The notes beneath the pieces are model-generated. The model saw nothing but the letters and a program-made list of their open reading frames with translations. It was not told where the DNA came from and made no database searches. 51,954 nucleotides of DNA from positions 1-51,954 of the forward strand of contig JAJYTH010000011.1 of NCBI GenBank assembly GCA_021793175.1, read 5' to 3'. The number at the start of each line of letters is the position of its first letter. The first letter of the stretch is position 1. A program made the translations under genes and the position numbers. This document shows positions 24,904-32,935 of the stretch, one piece after another. Origin of the DNA: Actinomycetes bacterium. GTDB taxonomy: Bacteria > Actinomycetota > Actinomycetes > Mycobacteriales > Pseudonocardiaceae.

Positions 24904-25661
24904 GCCTTCGGACCGCCCGCGACGTAGATGACCTGGCCGGACACGAACGACGCTTCGTCGCTGACCAAGAACGACACCACGTTGGCGATGTCGGAGGGCT
25001 TGCCCACCCTGCGCACCGGGATCTCGGCGGCGGCGGCCTCCTTGAACTTCTCGAACGGCACCCCGAGACGTTCGGCCGTGGCCGCGGTCATGTCGGTCTC
25101 GATGAAACCGGGCGCGATCGCGTTGACGGTGACGCCGAACTTGCCGAGTTCGATGGCCAGCGTCTTGGTGAAGCCCTGCAGACCTGCCTTGGCGGTGGCG
25201 TAGTTGGCCTGTCCCCGGTTGCCCAGGGCCGAGGTACTGGACAGATTGACGATGCGTCCCCAGTTCTGCTGAGTCATGTGCTTCTGCGCGGCGCGACTCA
25301 TGAGGAAGGAGCCCCGCAGGTGCACGTTCATCACCGAGTCCCAATCGGAATCGGTCATCTTGAACAGCAGGTTGTCCCGGGTGATACCCGCGTTGTTCAC
25401 GAGTACGGTCGGCGCGCCCAGCTCCTCGGCCACCGTGGCGACGGCTGCGTCCACCGAGTCGGAGTCACCGACGTCGACGCCCACGCCGAGTGCTCGGCCG
25501 CCGTCAGCGGTGATCGCCTCGGCGGCGGTCTTGACAGCGGTTTCGTCGAGGTCGGCCAGGGCGACGGCGAACCCGTCCGAAGCCAGCTGCGTGGCGATGG
25601 CCGAACCGATGCCCCGGCCGGCTCCGGTGACGATGGCGACCCGGGAAGGGGAGTCGGTCAC
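24900..25661 (-). CDS. FabG-type 3-oxoacyl-(ACP/CoA) reductase
   Basis: 253 residues. TGAGRGIG cofactor loop, LVNNAGITRD, Ser in NLSSTSALG, YATAKAG catalytic pair, and the NAIAPGFIETDMT segment of FabG proteins. GTG 25661 has GAGGAGG about 7 bases upstream. It is the first gene of the minus-strand run and is preceded by the palindrome at 25703-25716. In this context it may serve as a 3-hydroxyacyl-CoA dehydrogenase. Confidence 0.9.
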   Translation of the reverse strand: MTDSPSRVAIVTGAGRGIGSAIATQLASDGFAVALADLDETAVKTAAEAITADGGRALGVGVDVGDSDSVDAAVATVAEELGAPTVLVNNAGITRDNLLFKMTDSDWDSVMNVHLRGSFLMSRAAQKHMTQQNWGRIVNLSSTSALGNRGQANYATAKAGLQGFTKTLAIELGKFGVTVNAIAPGFIETDMTAATAERLGVPFEKFKEAAAAEIPVRRVGKPSDIANVVSFLVSDEASFVSGQVIYVAGGPKA

Positions 25662-25979
25662 TATGATCCTCCTCGTTGAGTGAACCTGTCCTCGTTGCCG
25701 AGTAAGCGTGCGCTTAGCACCGTACCAGGGATCGCCCGTATTGGGGATGAGATCGTTTTCGTGGTGACCCTCACCGTCGGACGCCGTCGGAGATGCTCGA
25801 CGCTTTGCTTTTCTGACACGGAGTGGAGCGACCCGCGACCAGCGGCGGTGTCCTCGAACCGTTGAACGCGCGGGCCGACGTCGTCGGGTCCCGGACCGGT
25901 GTGACGCGGTGATACCGAGCCGCAGCCCGTCCGGGTGAAGGCGGTCACCGGGTCGTGATCGGGCGTCGGCCGAGGCCGG
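25662..25979. other. 318-bp intergenic region upstream of fabG-type gene
   Basis: It holds the palindromic operator at 25703-25716 and presumably the promoter of the fabG/maoC genes. The remainder up to the end of the J-domain gene (25980) contains no supported gene and no terminator that I could pick out. Confidence 0.5.
25703..25716. promoter_or_regulatory. TetR operator upstream of fabG-type gene
   Basis: TAAGCGTGCGCTTA repeats the palindrome of the 16849/17529 divergent promoter with the same arms and spacing. It lies 42 bases upstream of the fabG-type start. Confidence 0.75.
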
Positions 25980-27098
25980 TCACGCGTTGGTGGGCGTGGG
26001 GGACAGGCCCACGACCTGGCCGAGCACGGTGCGAAACACGTGCCGGTCCACGGTGACGGGTTCGGCGGCGAGCCAGTCACCCAGCTGCCGTACGAACTGT
26101 TCCGGGGTCATCGGAGGAGCGTCGCCGTCGTCCTGCTCATCGGTGGTGATCTCGCCCTCGCGGCTGGGGTAGAGCACCAGCGCGCCACGGACTTCCACGT
26201 CCGGCAGCAGTCGGCGGAACGCCTCCACGCTGGTGGGCAGCTGGGTGCCGCCGCCTCGGAATCGGCGGCCGTTGCGGGTGAGGGTGCCGTCGTCGGCCAG
26301 GGCGTAGTGGCCCGGCAGCCACGACTTCGACTCCACGACGACGAGCCTGCGTCCGCACAGCACCGCGTGATCGACGTCGGCGAAGACCGAGTCGGGCCAG
26401 GCGAGGCCGTGGAAGATCCGGACTCCGGGGAGGCGTGTCAGATAGCGCTCGAACAGCTCGGCCGTCAATCGCTCCGCCACTTCGTCCGGCTCGGAGCCCG
26501 GAGAACCGAACACGACCCGGTCGCCGAACTCGTTCCGGAACGTTCGCACCGTGCGTAGCGACTCCAGGTGGCGTCGCACGAGCAGTACCGCCGCCGCCAC
26601 GGCCGACACCACGAGCAGCAGCCACACGGCCACCAGCCATACGGAGAACGCGAACGGCACCACCAAAGGAAGCGGCAGCAGCACGGCCCCTGCCAGGGCG
26701 CCGGCCGCGGGCGCGTGCCCCGGTGAGCCCGGGTGGGCGTAGTGCACCCGGGAGACGCCTTCCATCATGCGCCACCACGGCAGGTGCGCCACATCGATGT
26801 CGGGGACGGTGGGTACGAAATCCGGGTCCTCGCCGAACCGGCGTGGCCTCGACCAACGGGCCGCACGTTGCTCCGCTGCCACCTCCAGTGACGGCCGCCT
26901 GCCGCGGCGGTCGTAGGCCGCGCGCAGCATCGGGTCGGACAGGGTCTCGTAGGCCGACTGGAGCAGCTGGAATTCCTCAGCCGAACCACCCGCGTCCGGA
27001 TGCGCCCGAAGTGCCAGGGCCCGATAGGCCGACTTGATCTCCCCGGGCGTGGCGTCCCGTGCGATGCCCAGCAATGCGTAATAGTCGACCTCGGCCAC
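25980..27098 (-). CDS. J-domain / NERD-domain fusion membrane protein
   Basis: 372 residues. Residues 1-65 are a J domain (YYALLGIARDATPGEIKSAYRALALRAHPD with the HPD loop). Two membrane helices follow at about 130-175. The C-terminal half is a NERD (nuclease-related) domain with HGLAWP, a DVDHAVLCGRRLVVVESKSW core (D-ExK-type) and the fold's closing strands. GTG 27098 has GGGAGG five bases upstream; GTG 27104 would place the SD at the codon itself. It probably recruits Hsp70 to a membrane-anchored nuclease-like domain; the substrate is unknown. Confidence 0.85.
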   Translation of the reverse strand: MAEVDYYALLGIARDATPGEIKSAYRALALRAHPDAGGSAEEFQLLQSAYETLSDPMLRAAYDRRGRRPSLEVAAEQRAARWSRPRRFGEDPDFVPTVPDIDVAHLPWWRMMEGVSRVHYAHPGSPGHAPAAGALAGAVLLPLPLVVPFAFSVWLVAVWLLLVVSAVAAAVLLVRRHLESLRTVRTFRNEFGDRVVFGSPGSEPDEVAERLTAELFERYLTRLPGVRIFHGLAWPDSVFADVDHAVLCGRRLVVVESKSWLPGHYALADDGTLTRNGRRFRGGGTQLPTSVEAFRRLLPDVEVRGALVLYPSREGEITTDEQDDGDAPPMTPEQFVRQLGDWLAAEPVTVDRHVFRTVLGQVVGLSPTPTNA

Positions 27099-27104
27099 GC
27101 TCAC

Positions 27105-27386
27105 CTCCCGCTCGCGCGCTCAGACTATGACGCGTACACCCGGTCTAGGGACAACGACCTGTGGATATCCGGTCACTCCCTGTGTGCTAAAGATGATCAT
27201 TTCATCTTGCCACTCGCCCATCCGCCTCCGTTCGGGAGTCATGCCGGCACGAAAGGATGGCCGCGGTTCGTGAGTGTCCTGTCTGGAATGGGGTAATCCC
27301 CCGCGCAGCCGACAAACGGTGTGGCCTGACGTCAAGCTCAATGGTCCTGCCCGCATGTAGGAGAGGACCGGCCGACCACGGAAAGG
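27105..27386. other. Divergent intergenic region with a small inverted repeat
   Basis: 282 bp between the divergent J/NERD and membrane-protein genes. AAGATGA at 27190-27196 and TCATCTT at 27202-27208 form a perfect 7-bp inverted repeat in an AT-rich patch, which could be a regulator site. No gene is supported. Confidence 0.4.
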
Positions 27387-28172
27387 ATGTGGGCACCGGT
27401 GAATATCACGGAATCGTTCAACGACGCGCTTCGGTCGGTCATCACCTTTCTACCGAAGTTCGCCGCCTTCCTGGTCATCCTGCTCATCGGATGGCTGGTG
27501 GCGAAAGGCCTGCGCAAGCTGGTCGACGTCGTACTGGAGCGGCTCAACTTCGACCGCGCGGTCGAACGCGGAGGCATCAAGCGCGCACTGGAGCGGTCGA
27601 AGTACGACGCCAGCGGTCTGGTGGCGGCGATCGTGTTCTACGCCGTGCTGTTGATCGCATTGCAGATCGCGTTCGGCGTATTCGGCCCGAACCCGGTGAG
27701 TGACCTGTTGGCGGCCATCGTGGCGTGGCTGCCGAGAGCCGTCGTGGCCATCGTGATCATCGTCGTGGCTGCGGCCATCGCCAACGCGGTCAAGGACATC
27801 ATCAGCGGGACTCTCGGCGGCCTCAGCTACGGATCCGTACTGGCCACCGTGGTCCAGGTGTTCATCATCGGTCTCGGTGTGATCGCCGCGCTGAACCAGA
27901 TCGGTGTCGCCACCTCGGTGACGACGCCTGTACTGATCACGGTGCTCGCCACGATCGGCGCGGTTCTCGCCATCGGCGTGGGCGGTGGCCTCGTGAGGCC
28001 CATGCAGCAGCGTTGGGAACGGTGGCTCGACCGTGCCGAGCAAGAGGTGCCGAACGCCAAGGCACAGGCGGCGGCCTACCAGCGCGGCAAGGAAGACGTC
28101 ACCCGGGCGCAGACCGAGCCGATCGAGACGCAGGAAGAACAGACCCGGACCGCTCATCCTCCGCAGTCCTGA
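27387..28172 (+). CDS. Membrane protein with MscS-type conserved TM-helix repeats
   Basis: 261 residues, about five hydrophobic helices. The pattern LPKFAAFLVILLIGWLVAKGLRKLVDVVLERL and a second copy AIVAWLPRAVVAIVIIVVAAAIANAVKDI match the conserved TM-helix module found beside mechanosensitive channels (CmpX-like). No MscS beta domain follows; the C-terminus is a charged, Gln/Glu-rich tail. The start is uncertain: ATG 27387 has GGAAAGG directly before it, and GTG 27399 is the alternative. Role in envelope stress is only suggested by the family. Confidence 0.75.
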   Translation: MWAPVNITESFNDALRSVITFLPKFAAFLVILLIGWLVAKGLRKLVDVVLERLNFDRAVERGGIKRALERSKYDASGLVAAIVFYAVLLIALQIAFGVFGPNPVSDLLAAIVAWLPRAVVAIVIIVVAAAIANAVKDIISGTLGGLSYGSVLATVVQVFIIGLGVIAALNQIGVATSVTTPVLITVLATIGAVLAIGVGGGLVRPMQQRWERWLDRAEQEVPNAKAQAAAYQRGKEDVTRAQTEPIETQEEQTRTAHPPQS

Positions 28173-28194
28173 GGTTTTTTCGGTGCCGCGGGGA

Positions 28195-28599
28195 TCAGGC
28201 GAACAGCAGTGGATCGATGTCGGAGATGTCGTCCACGGACGAGGCGTCGGCGAGGACGCAGACCGCGAGCAGCCGGGACGCGATCCACTCGGCCGTACCG
28301 GAGATCGGTTCGGGATCCGGCTGGGTGGATATCAGCGTGCGGTGGTTCTCGGGAGTCCAGCCCGCCTCGGCCGCCGCGTCGAGCACTCCCTGGGCGTAGG
28401 CGGCCAGTTCCACCACCCCGCACCGGGCGCCACCGAGCGCGAGACTGTCCCTGACAGCGGCCGCGTGCTGGTCGACGTAGGCGAGCGATCCCGCATCGAG
28501 GGCCGACGTGCTCAACCCGGCCGAGGCGAGTCGCTCGGCGAGAGTGTCGAGATCACGTCGGGCGTAGGACACCTGTCGCGCGCCTGACAACCAACCCAT
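28195..28599 (-). CDS. Hypothetical actinobacterial protein
   Basis: 134 residues, not recognised with confidence. It looks soluble and helical with an acidic C-terminus (DDISDIDPLLFA) and a central GWTPENHRTLISTQPDPEP segment. ATG 28599 has no SD, but TATGCT lies 8 bases upstream on the coding strand, the geometry of a leaderless actinobacterial promoter. It is convergent with the membrane protein gene and divergent from the kinase gene. Confidence 0.65.
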   Translation of the reverse strand: MGWLSGARQVSYARRDLDTLAERLASAGLSTSALDAGSLAYVDQHAAAVRDSLALGGARCGVVELAAYAQGVLDAAAEAGWTPENHRTLISTQPDPEPISGTAEWIASRLLAVCVLADASSVDDISDIDPLLFA

Positions 28600-28820
28600 G
28601 GCGGGACAGCATACGAAAGTGTTATGTGCCGGTGCGCAGAGGGCCGTCGCCACGGCAAGTCGAGTGCGGCTCCTGGGCGTGGGCTCCGCGGGGTGACATA
28701 ACTGGAGAGCAGCCCTTTTGTCGGTACCGGGGTACTTCTTCGGCCCACAGGCTTGCCGGACCTGGGCAGTCACTGTGATCGTGACGCTCTAGTCTGTCGG
28801 GGTGACAGGAGGGTCCACAG

Positions 28821-30509
28821 GTGAGTGAGGGCGACAAAACACTGATCGCGGGGCGTTACCGGCTGGAGAACCAGATCGGCAGTGGCGCGATGGGCGTCGT
28901 CTGGCGTGCCATCGACATCCGTCTCGATCGGCCGGTGGCGGTGAAGCAACTGTTGTTGCCACCGGGGTTGAACGACACCGAGACGGAGAAGGCACGGCAA
29001 CGGGCCGCCCGGGAGGGCCGGATCGCCGCTCGCCTTCAGCACCCGAACGCCATCTCGGTGTACAACGTCGTCGACCACGACGGTCAACCCGTGCTCGTGA
29101 TGGAGTACTTGCCGTCGCGCAGTCTCTCCGACGTGCTGGAGGAACGCGTCACCCTGCCTCCGCAGGACGTGGCACGTATCGGTGCTCAGGTGGCGGCGGC
29201 GCTCACCGCCGCGCACGGGGCGGGGGTCATCCACCGCGACGTGAAACCCGGCAACATCCTCCTCGCCGAGGACGGCACCGCGAAGATCACCGACTTCGGC
29301 ATCTCCAGGGCGGCGGGCGACGTCACGCTGACCAGCACCGGCTTGCTGGCGGGCACCCCCGCGTTCCTCTCCCCTGAAACGGCCCGAGGCTCCGAGCCCG
29401 GCCCCGCGGGCGACGTGTTCTCCCTCGGTGCCACGTTGTACGCCGCTGTGGAGGGCAGGCCACCGTTCGAGAACCCCGGCAACGAGATCGCCATGTTGCA
29501 CGTGGTGGCCGCCGGAAACATCATCCCGCCTCGCCAGGCCGGAGAGCTCGACGCGCCACTGCGTTCGATGCTGCAGTCCGAGCCGCACACGCGGCCGACC
29601 ATGGCCCAGGTGGAGGAGACCCTGCGCGCGGTCGCCGAAGGGCGGTCCGGGGGCGCCGACGCCCCCACGTTGCCCTCCTCCCCACCCGTGCGTGGCTCGA
29701 CGCGCGTGGACCTGCACCCGGCCTCCGTCTCGGCCATCCCGTCGGTGGGGCATCCGGCGCCACACACGCCTTCGACGGTTCCCCCGGTGGGCGGAGCGGA
29801 CCAGACCGTACCGCCCTCCTCGCCGCACACCCCGGCCGCCGGCTTCTCCGCGCCGTCCCCGTCCGGAGACGGCGGTGCCGGGCGTTCGCGGGCGCGAACG
29901 GTCACCACCACCCTGTCGGTGCTCGCGGCGGCTGCCGTGGGGGTTCTCGTGGCCGAGCTGATCGTGGGCGGCACCGGGAGTTCCGACGCCTCCACCGAGA
30001 GTGACACCGCTGGCGGGGACCAGACGACCGCATCGGCGCCGGCGCCTTCCGAGACACAGCCGCCCGTGTCGGAGTCCTCGACGGCCGCACAGCCGACCAG
30101 TTCGAGCACACCCACGCAGGAGGCCCCGTCTCCCGCCGAGCTCGAACAGGCGGTCGCCGACTACTACGAACTACTACCCGAGAACGCGGACCAGGCGTGG
30201 CACCACCTCGGGCCCAGTCTGCGTGAGCAGGGTAGGCGCAGCTACCGCGACTTTTGGTCGAGCATCGGGGACGTCAGTATCGTCGACGGTCCGAGGGCGG
30301 TCGGGGGACACCTCGTGGAGGTGGAGATCGACTTCACCGTGGCCGGGAAGGGCGTCATCCGAGAGGTGCACAGGCTGGGCATGATCGTGCAGGGCGGTCG
30401 TGTGCTCATCGACACCGACGAGATCATGTCGATCACCGAGATCGGCGAGCCGGACGAGGACGAGGAAGACGAAGAGGACCGGGAAAACCGGGAAGACGAG
30501 GAAGACTGA
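28821..30509 (+). CDS. Transmembrane Ser/Thr protein kinase
   Basis: 562 residues. A Hanks-type kinase domain occupies about 12-275: GSGAMG loop, Lys42 in VAVK, catalytic Asp140 in VIHRDVKPGN and DFG Asp158. A Pro/Ser-rich linker leads to one membrane helix at about 360-385. The outside part is Thr/Ser-rich, then a folded domain (about 440-540) and a very acidic EDEEDEEDRENREDEED tail; there are no PASTA repeats, unlike PknB. GTG 28821 has AGGAGGG 7 bases upstream. The stop is inside a terminator-like hairpin. Confidence 0.93.
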   Translation: MSEGDKTLIAGRYRLENQIGSGAMGVVWRAIDIRLDRPVAVKQLLLPPGLNDTETEKARQRAAREGRIAARLQHPNAISVYNVVDHDGQPVLVMEYLPSRSLSDVLEERVTLPPQDVARIGAQVAAALTAAHGAGVIHRDVKPGNILLAEDGTAKITDFGISRAAGDVTLTSTGLLAGTPAFLSPETARGSEPGPAGDVFSLGATLYAAVEGRPPFENPGNEIAMLHVVAAGNIIPPRQAGELDAPLRSMLQSEPHTRPTMAQVEETLRAVAEGRSGGADAPTLPSSPPVRGSTRVDLHPASVSAIPSVGHPAPHTPSTVPPVGGADQTVPPSSPHTPAAGFSAPSPSGDGGAGRSRARTVTTTLSVLAAAAVGVLVAELIVGGTGSSDASTESDTAGGDQTTASAPAPSETQPPVSESSTAAQPTSSSTPTQEAPSPAELEQAVADYYELLPENADQAWHHLGPSLREQGRRSYRDFWSSIGDVSIVDGPRAVGGHLVEVEIDFTVAGKGVIREVHRLGMIVQGGRVLIDTDEIMSITEIGEPDEDEEDEEDRENREDEED

Positions 30510-30528
30510 CAGCCTGACAGGCTGTCAG
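30506..30528. terminator. Hairpin at the end of the kinase gene
   Basis: CTGACAGCC, five-base loop TGACA, GGCTGTCAG: a perfect 9-bp stem that includes the kinase stop codon and faces the convergent small gene. It lacks a T tract. Confidence 0.55.
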
Positions 30529-30551
30529 GCCGACACCGGCTCCGTGGAGGG

Positions 30552-30905
30552 TCAGGGGTACCGGTCGCCCTTGGGCTGGCCGGACTGAGCCGGAACACCG
30601 TGTGGCGGAGAAGTCACCGATCCACTCGTGACCCCGCCACTCACCGCGGAGCCGTGTCGGGTGCCCCCGGGCTGCTCCGGCCGGATGTCGTGTTGCCCCG
30701 AGGTCGGAGTGGCCCCCTGCTCCAGCTCTTCCAACCTCGTCCGCATCGCCATCACCACGGGCAGACGATCGGCGTGTTCCCGCTCGTACGTGAGCAACTG
30801 TTCGAGCTGCTCGCTCGTCAGCGAACGGATGCGATCACGCAGCGCGGTCACGGGAAGGTGGTCGTAGTCCGCCAGAGGAAGCTCGTCGCGGCGTTGCGTG
30901 CTCAT
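30552..30905 (-). CDS. Small actinobacterial protein with N-terminal helical domain
   Basis: 117 residues. The first 60 form a conserved-looking helical unit (LPLADYDHLPVTALRDRIRSLTSEQLEQLLTYEREHADRLPVV) that I recall from the termini of several actinobacterial proteins of unknown role; the rest is a Gly/Pro/Ser-rich disordered tail. ATG 30905 has AAGGAG at good spacing. It is convergent with the kinase gene. Function not assigned. Confidence 0.7.
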   Translation of the reverse strand: MSTQRRDELPLADYDHLPVTALRDRIRSLTSEQLEQLLTYEREHADRLPVVMAMRTRLEELEQGATPTSGQHDIRPEQPGGTRHGSAVSGGVTSGSVTSPPHGVPAQSGQPKGDRYP

Positions 30906-31029
30906 GAGCGTTCTCCTTTTCTGTTCGCAGAGACCTCATTCGACAGCGGATACAGCGCTCCTGCAGCTCCTGCCGCTCTCGTCCCCACAGCCTTCCCTTC
31001 ACACGGTGGGGTGAAACCGAAACCGCCGA

Positions 31030-31743
31030 TCACTCCAGGTCGTACAGCGCGTATGCCGACCGGATCACCGGCTGGGCCACGTTCCGCACCCGCACGCCAC
31101 CGGGAGTGACGCCGTGCTCGCAGCCTCTGTGTGCGTGGCCGTGCAAGGCCAGCGTGGTCTCCGTCTCGTCGACGACTTCGCCGAGCTGATAGGCGCCGAG
31201 GAACGGGTAGATCTCCAGCGGCTCGCCGTGCAGCGTGTCCGGTATGGGCGAGTAGTGCATCAATGCCACGCGTACGTCGGCGTCCAAGGACTTCAGCGCC
31301 GACCGGAGCCTGTCGGCGACCTCCACGGTGTGGTCGACGAACGCCTTCATCTCCGGTTCCCCGAACGCGCTCGCGCAGCGTCCCTCGAATCCGCCGCCGA
31401 AGCCCTTCACCCCGGCGATGCCCACCCGCCGGCCGTTCACCGGCAGCACCACACCCTCGCCTTCGAGCACGCGGATTCCGCTTTCCCCGAAGAGGATCTC
31501 GGTCATCTCGTCGACCGCGTCGCTGTGGTAGTCGTGATTACCGAGGACCGCGTAGATCGGCAGCCCCAGGTCACGGAACTCGTGCGCGACGATGCGGGCC
31601 TCCGCGGTGGTGCCGTGCCGGGTGAGGTCGCCCGCCAGCAACAACACGTCCGCGCGCTCGCTCACCTGCTCCAGGGCGGGCCGCAACCTGCCCTGCGCGT
31701 CCTCTCCGAGATGAACGTCTCCCACCGCCGCGATTCGGATCAT
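31030..31743 (-). CDS. Calcineurin-like metallophosphoesterase
   Basis: 237 residues with all metal-site motifs in order: GDVH (8-11), GDLTRHG (38-44), GNHD near 67-70, MHYSPIP, and GHAHRG near 200-205. It hydrolyses phosphoesters with two metal ions; the substrate is unknown. The ATG overlaps the stop of the BON gene (ATGA), making it the last of three overlapping genes on this strand. Confidence 0.9.
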   Translation of the reverse strand: MIRIAAVGDVHLGEDAQGRLRPALEQVSERADVLLLAGDLTRHGTTAEARIVAHEFRDLGLPIYAVLGNHDYHSDAVDEMTEILFGESGIRVLEGEGVVLPVNGRRVGIAGVKGFGGGFEGRCASAFGEPEMKAFVDHTVEVADRLRSALKSLDADVRVALMHYSPIPDTLHGEPLEIYPFLGAYQLGEVVDETETTLALHGHAHRGCEHGVTPGGVRVRNVAQPVIRSAYALYDLE

Positions 31744-32024
31744 CGCAGGACCTCGGAGTCCGGGGGCTCGGTCACCTCGACGACATGGACGTCGTTGTGC
31801 AGCTGCAGTCGTGGTTCTTGCTCGTGCAGCACCGTGTCGAGGTGATCCTTGTACTCCTGCGACGACACCGTTCCGCTGATATAGACGTGTTGTCCACGGA
31901 TGTCGACCTGAAGCCCCAGCTCGCCCGTTCGGGCGTCTTCCGCCAGGGCGCGCCGCAGTCGGGCAGCGCGGTATTCGGGAGCTTCCTCGAAGGGGTGTTC
32001 CTCACCATGGCCCTTGTCCTGCAT
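31740..32024 (-). CDS. BON-domain protein
   Basis: 94 residues. After a charged N-terminus one BON-like module is seen: YRAARLRRALAEDARTGELGLQVDIRGQHVYISGTVSSQEYKDHLDTVLHE. BON domains usually bind phospholipid or peptidoglycan-associated targets; with no signal peptide this copy is probably cytoplasmic. The start lies inside the end of the nucleotidyltransferase gene (23-base overlap) and the end overlaps the phosphoesterase start. Confidence 0.82.
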   Translation of the reverse strand: MQDKGHGEEHPFEEAPEYRAARLRRALAEDARTGELGLQVDIRGQHVYISGTVSSQEYKDHLDTVLHEQEPRLQLHNDVHVVEVTEPPDSEVLR

Positions 32025-32604
32025 GGGCGTCTCCTTTCCCGGGAGCGAATCGGCCTCCGTCGGCGACTCCGAGGTCGGTGAGCAGAGTCAGAAACGCTCG
32101 CGCATAGGGTGAGTCACCGGTCTGCTGTGCCACCTCGGCCCAGTCGATCTTTTCGCGCACGGAACGGGCGATCAGCAGCAGAGGGGTGAAGTCGCAGCGA
32201 TGGGGACCCAGGATCAGCAACTTGTCCACCATGAGTTCCGTCGCCGGTATGACCGGCGCTGTCGTGGCTCCCACTCTGAGTTCTTCCGCTCTGCGGAGCC
32301 GTTCCGGCGTCACCGGTCGGCCACTCGGCCGGAAGATCAGATCGACGAGACAGTCGCCGTCGTAGACCTTGAGTAACCAGTCCTCGGGTGGATCGACGGC
32401 ACGCATCCCCGCCGCGACCAACACCTTCCGGGCTATGGGGGCGTCCTGTTCGGTGACGAAGACGTCCACATCGTGCTCGGAGGCCGGCCCACCATGTGCG
32501 TACGCAGCACACCCTCCGGCGAGCGCGAAACGCACCTCGTGGGAACGCAACGTGTTCGCCACGCGCATCGCCGTACGTAACAACTGATCGGGTCCGGCAT
32601 CCAC
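32002..32604 (-). CDS. Nucleotidyltransferase-fold protein
   Basis: 200 residues. The polymerase-beta-type core is visible as LAGGCAAYAHGGPASEHDVDVFV (GG followed by DVDVF metal Asp residues), then a CLVDLIF third acidic strand. Proteins of this size act as stand-alone NTases or in toxin-antitoxin-like pairs, but no HEPN partner is adjacent. The C-terminus overlaps the BON gene by 23 bases, so the three genes form one transcript. Confidence 0.8.
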   Translation of the reverse strand: MDAGPDQLLRTAMRVANTLRSHEVRFALAGGCAAYAHGGPASEHDVDVFVTEQDAPIARKVLVAAGMRAVDPPEDWLLKVYDGDCLVDLIFRPSGRPVTPERLRRAEELRVGATTAPVIPATELMVDKLLILGPHRCDFTPLLLIARSVREKIDWAEVAQQTGDSPYARAFLTLLTDLGVADGGRFAPGKGDAHAGQGPW

Positions 32605-32659
32605 CGTGCTCGGTTACCCGAGAGCCACCCAGGGTATGCCGGGTTCGGAGGTGAGAACG

Positions 32660-32851
32660 ATGGCGCAACCCAGCCCGATCCGAATGCAGAAATACCTCTC
32701 CGGTGTGGACTATCCCTGCAACAGGGAAGACCTCGTTCAGCACGCCCGTGACCAGGGCGCCGACGACGACGTACTCCGGAATCTGGAGTCGATCCCCGAC
32801 CGCACCTACGACGGTCCCAATGCCGTCAGCGCGGAATTCTCCAAGAGCTGA
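32660..32851 (+). CDS. DUF2795 family protein
   Basis: 63 residues: MQKYLSGVDYPCNREDLVQHARDQGADDDVLRNLESIPDRTYDGPNAVS follows the DUF2795 pattern (short helical protein, GVDYP start and IPDRTY end). ATG 32660 has GGAGG 10 bases upstream. A strong terminator follows. The function of the family is not known; it is divergent from the nucleotidyltransferase gene. Confidence 0.87.
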   Translation: MAQPSPIRMQKYLSGVDYPCNREDLVQHARDQGADDDVLRNLESIPDRTYDGPNAVSAEFSKS

Positions 32852-32859
32852 CCCCTGAG

Positions 32860-32904
32860 AGCAGCGACCGGTCCGATCACGCCGGTCGCTGCTGCCCGCT
32901 TTTT
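32860..32904 (+). terminator. Rho-independent terminator
   Basis: AGCAGCGACCGG and CCGGTCGCTGCT form a perfect 12-bp stem with a 10-base loop, followed six bases later by TTTTT (32900-32904). It ends the DUF2795 transcript before the aldehyde dehydrogenase gene. Confidence 0.85.
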
Positions 32905-32935
32905 GCCACCGACCCCGTGAGGGTGATGTACGCCG

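Noticed and set aside
28150..28178. Terminator after the TM-helix gene (CCTC, loop, GAGG, then TTTTTT)
   Set aside because: The stem is only 4 bp; the T run is suggestive but not enough to call it.
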